From contig VDMD01000020.1 of NCBI GenBank assembly GCA_007026445.1, forward strand, positions 186,001 through 250,000: a stretch of DNA of 64,000 nt, in the 5' to 3' direction. Position numbers and translations under genes: made by a program. The notes below the pieces were generated by a model. The model was not told where the DNA came from, ran no database searches, and was given only the letters and a program-made list of their open reading frames with translations. Positions 56,466 through 64,000 of the stretch are shown here, piece by piece; position 1 is the stretch's first letter; each line of letters starts with the position of its first letter. This DNA comes from Schizophyllum amplum. Its lineage: Eukaryota; Basidiomycota; Agaricomycetes; Agaricales; Schizophyllaceae.

Positions 56466-57270
56466 ATGCTGCTCAAGTCTGCATCTTTTGCTGTCCTGAT
56501 CGTTGTTCTGGCAAGCGTCGGTATGTCTTTTTTGATCTTATATGCAGGTCGGTCTCTTGAACACAGTCACCCAGCTCGCGCAGAAAATGTCACCTTGTAT
56601 GCTGTCAGCGATGCACTAGCGTCAGCAACGCAGTCCGACTACGTCCAAGGCAGCCCCGTTATTGCGGAAACCTCGACTGTCTCCGCCATCGGGACAGCTG
56701 CGGACGGCGCGGTGACGACCTACGCTATGGAGCGCATTATATCCCAGCTCGATTTGGTCTACTCAGATACGACCGTGGAGCAATTGTCCGAGCCCCTCAC
56801 CATAACGTGTAATGTTAAACCACCTCCAGCCGGTCGTCTTAAGCTGATCATTTTCGCCAGTCATTTTCATACAGGGTGTGTCTACGTACGAGGGGATGCA
56901 TCCGGACATCTCCACGACCGTCACGACGACGGAGACAGGCGCGAACGGCCAGCCGACGGCGACAAAGACGACGTCGGGCGCCTTCATGGTCGGCTACTCG
57001 CAGGCATGCCACTTTGAGCCTAGCGCGAGCAGCGGCGACTGCGTGTACAGTGCCATGCCGCTCAAAATGGAGGGTGACGATGGGTATACCCTGTCGCCGG
57101 CAGCGACGACGTACTCTGGCCCGCTAGTACCATTCTACACCCTGATGAGCGAGGAGAACGGTGCCGCGCCGAGCGGTCTGTTGCCATCTATGCATATAGT
57201 GGCAAGCTTTTTCACCGTGATGGGCTCCCTCGCTCTCGGTTTCTGGATGTCGATGTCAATAGTGTTGTAA
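56466..57270 (+). CDS. Small single-pass membrane/secreted protein, tandem copy 2
   Basis: Three exons (56466-56520, 56575-56808, 56861-57270) give 232 aa. Collinear with copy 1: signal MLLKSASFAVLIVVLASVARA, ENVTLYAVSDALASATQ, TVSAIGTAADGAVTTYAMER, TVEQLSEPLTIT, STYEGMHPDISTTVTTTETG, AFMVGYSQACHFEPSASSGD, PLVPFYTLMSEENGAAPSG, and a C-terminal helix VASFFTVMGSLALGFWMSM. Both intron positions are retained in the two copies, so duplication was at the DNA level and not by retroposition. Function unknown; a surface-anchored protein is inferred. Confidence 0.85.
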
Positions 57271-57472
57271 TCAGTGTAGCTAGTCGTCCTGTATATGCAA
57301 GTGCAGCGGTATTTCTGCGCCGCCTGCCTTGCTGAGGATCCTAGATGGGTAGTAGGTTGAGATGTACTCACGTCCCATTTTAGTCAACGCTTGACAGCTT
57401 CAGGTATTGTGACCCACGATAGTTGGCATGAGCAAGGCCCAGGCGTCAATGTGAGCCTCCCCTAGAGTTTCC

Positions 57473-59650
57473 TATGCGTTGAGATTATAGAGACAGTACT
57501 CAGATACGCACACGTGTATCTACTGCGAATATCTGTGACTCACCAACACCGTTCCGCGCTGAGGGCAGGCTTCCCGTCCTGATACGGCCAGTCCTGCGCG
57601 ATACGCTGCCTTTCCTCCGCCGAAGGAGCGGCTGCAAGCGCCGCCTGTCGGGCATCTTCCATTATCTTCTTCGCCTCGTCGTACTTCTCTGCATGAACAA
57701 GGCCCTCATGTTCCCAATGCATACCCAAACGAGCAAGTGCGTCATTGCATATCCCCATGGTATACTCAAGTCGTGCCTCCTCTTGTTCCATCCGGCGCCT
57801 GTCTTCGTCGGAGAAAGCGGAGGGGAAAGACGCAAGAGGCGAGCCACTTTCGTCAGCACCAACCACCACATTCCAGATGCGATGCACTGTTGCGATGCTT
57901 CGAGCGAGGGGTGCAAGCGAATACCCGCCTCGAGTAATGGCGGTGATAGGACTACAGGCAAGGCGCAGCACTCTCGCGCCTCCAGTGATGTCGTATAGGT
58001 CCTTCGCCAGCCGCGCATCTTGATCCCGCAGGGCGACTTCATGCCCATATGCCCGCCACGCGCGGCGCAGCGCATATTGCGCTGCTGCCTTATCCTCGTC
58101 GCATAAGTCGTCGTACCCATCAGCGAGCTTTGGTAAGCCATCTGCGGAGTGCTGCACCAGTGGTTCGGCGGATACCGTGAACTCGTACGCAGGCGGGACC
58201 CTGTACTGCAGATAGTAAGGCAAGACGGTGGCGCCCTGCCAGTCGATGATGCCGCTCAGCTCGAACGAGTCCGCATGTTCGTCCTCGACATCAATGTGTC
58301 CATCGACAATGATGTTGCCCGCGTGTAGATCGGGATGCCAGAGGGTGCAGCTAGTGCGCGAAGGAGACATATGGGGCACAAGCTCCTCGTAAACGGAGAT
58401 GAGGTAGAGATATGCACCGTCGGGGTCCGCATCGAGCCCAGCTTTCACACTGGCGCGGGCACATGCGCCCAAAGCAAACATGTACGTGCGGTCGTCTGGC
58501 CCTGAATATAGTAATGAGCTATGTTCGATAAGGGGATGAAGTCACTTACAAGGGCCTCTGTCGATATCCAAGGTCGAGCGTCCAGCGCGCCAGAATTCGC
58601 GCTCGATGGTGGGACCTATGCGGAAGCGTTCCGAGTCCGCTGTCGTGATACCGTTGGAGTAGAGGGGCCGATCGCGCAATTGCTGAGAGACGTCCTCTTT
58701 GTAGTATAGACTGCCGATCTGCGAGAATCCCAGCACAGTCATCTGCACCTCGAATAGTCGTAGAAAGGGCAAAATACGAAGGTAGGGATCGTCGGTGACG
58801 AAGAATTCGTTCTTGTCGAAATCCGAGAGTGATGTACCGGGAAACCGTTCATACAAAATGTATTCGGTGCCTACAGGAGTTTCTTCCGCGTGAGAAGACC
58901 ATGCGCGGACCACAGGGACTGGAAATCCAAGCTCAGTGTCCAGATAATCCAAGGTCGCCACCTCGCTTGCAGTACAGAGATGTTTCGGCCCGGCGACAGG
59001 AAACGGTATCTTGAGAATGTAGTCCACGTCGTTGTCAAAGGTTAACGCAAACACGCGATTCGTAATGCCTATTATCGGTGAATATGAGCAGCAAGGCGAC
59101 AACGAGGATACATGCTCACCTTCGCTAATCTTCTTGAACGACACACATCGTCTTGCGCAGGCAGACCGTACAGCTATATCAATGAGGGCCTCTATGTTGA
59201 AAGGCACGTAACGAAGTGCGAGCTCTGCATAAGTCCCCTGGTCAATAGCAAGGCCGAGCGGCGGGGTTACACGACGTACGCTGCTCGTCGTTGAACAGCC
59301 ATCTACACTGCGTCATTGAGAACAAATCTTGCTCGTCATATATGGCCTGTTGTTCCGCGTGCGAGGTACTGTAATGAACCATACTATGCATGCGCTCAAT
59401 GTTCCAAGAGGTTGGCAAGAGGAGAGAGGAATTGCGTCTTGGGGGGCGTCGGAGCGACGGGGCAAAGAGACCGCGTCGAGACAGCGTAAACGTGGGTTGA
59501 GGCCTCGACGTGCGAGGCACTTTCCAGAATCTGAACATGCTCTTGGTACACGCCCAGTAGCGCTGACAACTTGCAGTGACAAGTTGGCGAGGAGCAAGTG
59601 AGGAGCCGAGTTGAGAGGGCTCGGTATCTTGCGGTTCGGCGTTCGCCGAG
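57473..59650. repeat. Tandem duplication unit 1 (AIM9-like kinase)
   Basis: Begins TATGCGTTGAGATTATAG and is repeated at 60187 with an offset of about 2.71 kb. Similarity extends past the stop codon and past the start into the shared TTCGGCGTTCGCCGAG near 59635-59650, so whole gene plus flanks were copied. Confidence 0.8.
57540..59538 (-). CDS. AIM9-like mitochondrial APH-superfamily kinase, copy 1
   Basis: Four exons (59538-59280, 59224-59120, 59068-58550, 58501-57540) give 614 aa. N-terminus MFRFWKVPRTSRPQPTFTLS is Arg/Ser-rich, consistent with mitochondrial import. The AIM9/FMP29 marker LFSMTQCRWLFNDEQQLALR joins across intron 1 to YVPFNIEALIDIAV. The kinase region shows VDYILKIPFPVAGPKHLCTA, TPVGTEYILYERFPGTSLSD, the catalytic loop LWHPDLHAGNIIV (HxDxxxxN) and the metal-binding GIIDWQGATVLP. 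The tail is rich in Glu/Arg helix and ends DGKPALSAERCW. The substrate is unknown. All kinase residues are intact; this copy appears functional. Confidence 0.88.
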
Positions 59651-60253
59651 GTACGGTCACGAAGCGTTATAAGCTGTGGTTCAAGCGGCCTAGGACGCGT
59701 CTAGGTAGGAGTACGTAACGTAGACGCGGCTGTGAATGCGAGGGGTGTGAGCACGTCAGAGCGAGAGGGAGGAACCCAGCACTCGACGAGGGCTGGGGTT
59801 TGTCGGGTCGGCTGGCCGCGGGGGGCGGACTGCAGTCACGCGGCTGCGCACGTGGGTCACGTGAAGCGCGTCTGCCGCCACCCACAACAACCGCGGACCG
59901 GCCGACGGAACGCAGAGACAGACGACGAGCACTGCCTCAGTCCAAGCGGAAAGCGCCTGCAGCGGACCCGTGCTGCCCGAGCGTTAGCGAGTCTGAAAAG
60001 GGAAGAGGAGGGTGGGCAAACTGATAACTGTCTGAGAGCTTCGAGGCGCGAGTAGACTCGAACCAGTCCCTCCTGCGCGGGAGCCGCCACCTTCGGCGGC
60101 GGGCGGTCGGGGCGGTCGGGGCGGTCGGGCGGGATTCGGACATCGGACTTGATCGGGCGAAAGGAAGTCGAGCATAAGCGCATTAGTATGCGTTGAGATT
60201 ATAGGGACAGTACTCAGATATGCACACATGTATCTACTGCGAATATCTGTGAA
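59539..60253. other. Spacer between duplicated genes with 9-bp tandem repeat
   Basis: Contains the 5' flank of copy 1, a GC-rich stretch unique to this spacer, a 9-bp direct repeat GGCGGTCGG three times at 60102-60128, and, from 60187, the start of duplication unit 2. No gene was seen. Confidence 0.55.
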
Positions 60254-62360
60254 TCACCAACACCGATCTGCGCTGAGGACAGGCTTCCCGTCCTGATACG
60301 GCCAGTCCTCCGCAATACGCTGCCTTTCCTCCTCAGAAGGAGCGGCTGCAAGCGCCGCCTGTCGGGCATCTTCCATTACCTTCTTGGCCTCGTCGTATTT
60401 CTCCGCGGGAACAAGGCCCTCATGCTCCCATTGCATATCGAGACGGGTGAGGACGTCGTTGCACATCCGCAGGATACGCTCAAGTCGCGCCTCCTCTTGT
60501 TCCATCCGGCGCGTGTCCTCGTCGGAGAAAGCGGACGGGAAACGCACGCGAGGCGAGCCACTTTCATCAGCACCGACTATCGCAGTCCATATAGACTGCA
60601 CGGTCGCGATACTTCGAGCGAGGGGTGCGAGCGAATACCCACCCTGAGTGACAGTCGTGACAGGGTCACAGGTAAGACGCAGCACGTTCGCGCCTGTAGT
60701 CGTGCCGTATAGGTCGTTCGCCAGTCGCGCATCTTGAGCCTGTATAACGATTTTGTGCCCAAGTGCGCGCCACGCGCGGCGCAGAGCATACTGCGCTGCT
60801 GCCTTGTCCTCGTCGCACACATTGTCATAATCGTCAGGGAGATTTGGTGTACCATCTGCGGCGTACTGCACCAGCGGTTCGTCGGATGGCGTGAATTCGT
60901 ACGCAGGGGGCACCGTGTACTGCAGATAGTAGGGCAAGACGGTGGCGCCCTGCCAGTCAATGATGCCGCTCAACTGGAACGAGTCTGCGTCTGCGTCCTC
61001 GACATCGATGTCACCGTCGACGATGATGTTGCCCGCGTGTAGATCGGGGTGCCAGAGAGTGCAGCTACTGCGCAAAGGGGCCATATGGGGCACCAGCTCA
61101 TCGTAAACGGAGATGAGGTGGCGATAGGCACCGTCGGGGTCCGCATCAAGCCCAGCTTCCACACTGGCGCGGGCACACGCGCCCAAAGCAGCCATGTATG
61201 CGCGGTCGTCTGGCCCTAAACATACCAGTCAGCTATGTTCGACAAGTGGATGAAGTCACTTACAAGGGCCCCTGTCAATATCCAGGGTCGAGCGTCCAGC
61301 GCGCCAGAATTCACGGTCGACGGTGGGACCTATGCGGAAGCGTCCCGAGTCCGTACCACTGGAGTAGAGGGGCCAATCGCGCAATTCCTGAGGGAGGTCC
61401 TCTTTGTAGTACAGACTTCCAATCTGCGAGAACCCCCGCACGGTCATCTGGTGCTCAAAACGTCGAAAAAAGGGCAGAATACGGATGTAGGGATCGTCGG
61501 TGACATAGAAGTCGTTCTTGTCGAAGTCCGAGAGTGATGTACCGGGAAGCCGTTCATACAAAATGTATTCAGCGCCTACGGGAGTTTCTTCCGCGTGCGA
61601 AGACCATGCGCGGACCAGAGGAACAGGAAATTCGAGCTCAGTGTCCAGATAATCCAAGGTCGCCACCTCGCTTGCAGTACAGAGATGCTTCGGCCCGGCG
61701 ACAGAAAACGGTATCTTCAGAATGTAGTCCACGTCGTTGTCAAATTTTAATGCAAACACGCGATTCGCGATGCCTATAATAGGTGAATCTGAGCAGTAAG
61801 GCGAAACGAGGATAGGTGCTAGCTACTTACCCTCGCTGATCTTCTTGAACGACACGCACCGTCTTGCGCTGGCAGACCGCACAGCTATATCAATGAGGGC
61901 CTCTATGTTGAAGGGCACGTAACGAAGTGCGAGCTCTGCATCAGCCACCAGGTCAGCAACAGGGCCGAGCGAGGGGCGTAATCGGACGTACGCTGCTCGT
62001 TGTTGAACAGCCACCTACACTGTGTCATCGAAAACAACTCTTGCTCGTCTAAAATATAAGTACATGTATACGGATGGTCGTTGGATGGCGCGTCGTTCCG
62101 CGTGCGACGTACCGTAATGCACCATACTATGCAGGCGCTGGGTATTCCAAGGCGTCGGCAAGAGGAGAGACGTACGTCTTGGGGAGCGTCGGAGTGACGG
62201 GGCAAAGAGATCGCGTCGGGACAACACAAACAAAGATTGCGCCTTCCAAAATCTGAACATGCTCCCCATTGGCATAACATACGCTGGCGCTGACAAGTTG
62301 GCGAGGAGCAAGCAAGGAGCCGAGTTGGAAATCGGCATCTTCCGGTTCGGCGTTCGCCGA
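60187..62360. repeat. Tandem duplication unit 2 (AIM9-like kinase)
   Basis: Second copy of the unit at 57473-59650. Intron positions and 48-nt intron 3 length are the same; differences are mostly substitutions, a 9-nt deletion in exon 3 and a 31-nt net insertion in exon 1. Confidence 0.8.
60254..62260 (-). CDS. AIM9-like kinase, copy 2, with frame break in exon 1
   Basis: Exons 2-4 (61935-61831, 61773-61264, 61215-60254) match copy 1 and keep the kinase motifs: DYILKIPFSVAGPKHLCTA, TPVGAEYILYERLPGTSLSD, LWHPDLHAGNIIV and GIIDWQGATVLP, ending DGKPVLSADRCW. Exon 1 begins MFRFWKAQSLFVLSRRD, but between SHAERRAI and DEQELFSMTQCRWLF it carries 31 extra nt relative to copy 1 (about 62055-62086). 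This shifts the frame before the conserved LFSMTQ block. Translation could restart at the Met of MTQCRWLF, losing the mitochondrial presequence, or the copy may be a pseudogene. No intron of normal size removes the insert. Confidence 0.75.
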
Positions 62361-63040
62361 GTCACGGTCGTCACTTTGTGCCACCCAGACTCTTCGCTGT
62401 CCGCACTCTGCACGCTGAAATGCGAGGAGAGAGGCGTGTCAAGTTCAATGGAGGAGAATTTCAAAAAGAGCGAAGAGAGTGGTGGGCTCAATGGCGAAGA
62501 GAATGATTGGTAGAGTAATCGGGCACCATCCGTGGTTGCCCTCAAGTTGTCGATGGCGGGCTACTTTGTTCTCGGGGTTTGAATGACGATGGCGCCAACG
62601 ATCTAGCTGCTATGCAAATGTAGATATAATCAGGATGGATGAACTAAGGGTCCCAGAATATTTGAACCATCGTGCAGTTCACTGAACGCACCTACGGAGA
62701 CTGAGAGAACATCTCGCTCACATTGCTAACTATACAAGCAATTACTCGCGCATGTGGCGCATATTCTCCTACGATACAGATGTGCATACTACAGATTCCG
62801 GGAAATTGACAAGCGGGGCCCGAGCAAGGAACATGGCAAGTCGAATCAAGAGACGTGGCGAGTCGGAGACATGACGAGTCAAAACGGAAGATATGGAAAT
62901 GTCCGCGGAGCGTACTACAGGCACTACTCGAGGGCATCCGGGATGGATCTACTGAGAGGGGTAAGGCCATTGGGCCGGGATGGAGGCATTACGTCGGTAT
63001 GAGGCAGAATGCGAATGTAGGCGTCACCATCGAGAGCAAT
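62261..63040. other. Intergenic, no gene seen
   Basis: About 780 bp between AIM9-like copy 2 and the DUF2408 gene 3' end, both on the minus strand. The first 100 bp belong to duplication unit 2. The rest shows no recognisable gene or repeat. Confidence 0.45.
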
Positions 63041-64000
63041 CTATGCCTCCTGCGACACCGGCTCGTTCGCGGGGGTCCGCTGCCCACTCTCTGGTGTCTT
63101 CACTCCATCCGGACTCTGAGCGCCACCCGAGCTCGCTGTGATCTGCAAGCTGTCCCCACTTGCAGACGGCGTCCGCATGCTAGTCGTCGGGAACGACCCC
63201 GTCCTCTCGCCCGCCTGTGGCGTGTCCTCGTCGTCCTCGCTATCCGGCGGCTGATCCTGGTCATACTCGACATCTTGATCTTCGACGCCAGAGCCATCGT
63301 ACTCTTCATCCTCGTCCTCAAAGTCCCCTTCGTCCATCGCTTCCTTGAGCTGGAGAACATATGTCAGTGATTCAGGATATTGTACAGCAAAGCGACTGTA
63401 GTAAAAAGGCGCACGCTCACCATCTCGATAAGCTCATGACACTCGTTCAGGTGTGCCATGACGATTCCCTGGCCCTCGGGGATCGAGCCGTCTTCGCCTA
63501 CGAACTTGCCATCCTTGCGCATGGAGTCGATTTGGAAGAGGGCCAGTTGGTACTGAGAGGTTCGGGTCAGATACGGGGCAAGATGAAGACGACGGTGAGC
63601 CGTAGATCAACGAAAGGCATGGCGAGAGCACGAGAATTGGTGAGACGTACAGGATAGAGATCTCGAGGACTAAACGGGCCGCCATATTTGAGTACCTCGT
63701 TCAAGCACTTCTTGACCGTGGAGAGCTTGTTCGCGACCGGCATCAACTCCTCCGAGACCGGCTCGCTGGACGACAACAGACGGTAAATGAGACCATAACA
63801 CCGGCGTAGAAGGTACAGCAGGACCTGACGAGTGATCAGAAAGGTGACACATATTTGTGGCACCCAGAACTCACATATTGTCCCGACGGCCGATTGCCCT
63901 CTTGGTCCACAAACTTGCCGTCGACCCGCATCTTGTCAATCTCCTGCAGACTCAGCGAATAGTTCCACAAGTCCGTCTCCCTCAGGCTCCACCGGTGGGT
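63041..64000 (-). CDS. DUF2408 protein, 3' part (5' end outside window)
   Basis: Exons read down the minus strand from the window edge: SLQEIDKMRVDGKFVDQEGN, then VLLYLLRRCYGLIYRLLSSS with PVSEELMPVANKLSTVKKCL and GGPFSPRDLYP, then YQLALFQIDSMRKDGKFVGE with GQGIVMAHLNECHELIEM. The last exon, LKEAMDEGDFEDEDEEYDGS, is an acidic Ser/Thr/Pro-rich tail ending ANEPVSQEA, stop at 63041-63043. The repeated IDxMRxDGKFV motif is characteristic of the fungal DUF2408 family, of unknown biochemical role. The start codon lies beyond 64000. Confidence 0.85.

Noticed and set aside
60040..60090. tRNA-like T-loop sequence GGTTCGAGTC on the minus strand
   Set aside because: The flanking bases do not pair as a T stem and no anticodon or acceptor stem can be folded around it.
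1..64000. CRISPR array, prophage, operon or insertion-sequence features
   Set aside because: Intron-dense eukaryotic genes throughout; no regularly spaced repeats, Shine-Dalgarno-led operons or bacterial transposases.

Overview
The window reads as a nuclear contig of a mushroom-forming basidiomycete (Agaricomycetes). Genes are closely packed on both strands and interrupted every few hundred bases by GT-AG introns of about 45-75 nt. The gene content is typical of that group: an arylsulfotransferase-type secreted protein, F-box/LRR proteins, AIM9-like kinases, small secreted proteins, a DUF2408 protein, MMS19, MED4 and BRAP2. No bacterial, plasmid or viral features were seen. All gene models were joined by hand from reading frames and splice signals. 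Where exon sums were checked they came out divisible by three (GT2 protein, disordered adaptor-like protein, DnaJ, MED4, APH-like kinase, BRAP2, RPF1, MsrB, both secreted proteins, both membrane paralogues, AIM9 copy 1). Other splice sites may be off by a few bases.

Layout. 1-23 kb: 3' end of an MFS transporter, a membrane-anchored GT2-like glycosyltransferase, a long disordered adaptor-like protein, a DnaJ protein divergent from MMS19 (cytosolic Fe-S assembly), orphan family copy A, a DHHC palmitoyltransferase, an LRRC40-like protein with disturbed frames, a 2H phosphoesterase, a dual-specificity phosphatase and MED4. The last two overlap tail to tail by 6 bp. 23-33 kb: a CLC chloride channel/transporter, orphan family copy B, an APH-like kinase, BRAP2 (RING plus UBP finger), an F-box protein and a small secreted protein. 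33.8-35.6 kb: a non-autonomous CACTA-like DNA transposon with a GCA target duplication. 35.8-53.4 kb: RPF1, an arylsulfotransferase-family protein with an 18-G run, an F-box/LRR protein, an SDR, MsrB, a second small secreted protein, a TAP-like alpha/beta hydrolase with a C-terminal membrane anchor, and two tail-to-tail methyltransferases (EEF1A-methyltransferase-like and NDUFAF7). 53.5-54.8 kb: a hAT-like non-autonomous element with a perfect 8-bp target duplication, 31 bp upstream of the NDUFAF7 start codon. 55-62.4 kb: two successive tandem duplications (a small single-pass membrane protein pair, then an AIM9-like kinase pair). The window ends inside a DUF2408 gene.

Most genes are unrelated housekeeping functions, and no biosynthetic or defence cluster was found. 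The most informative structures are the two newly delimited DNA transposons, the two tandem duplications (one copy carrying a frame-shifting insertion), a dispersed inverted pair of an orphan family, and several clusters of frame disturbance that could be sequence errors or decay.
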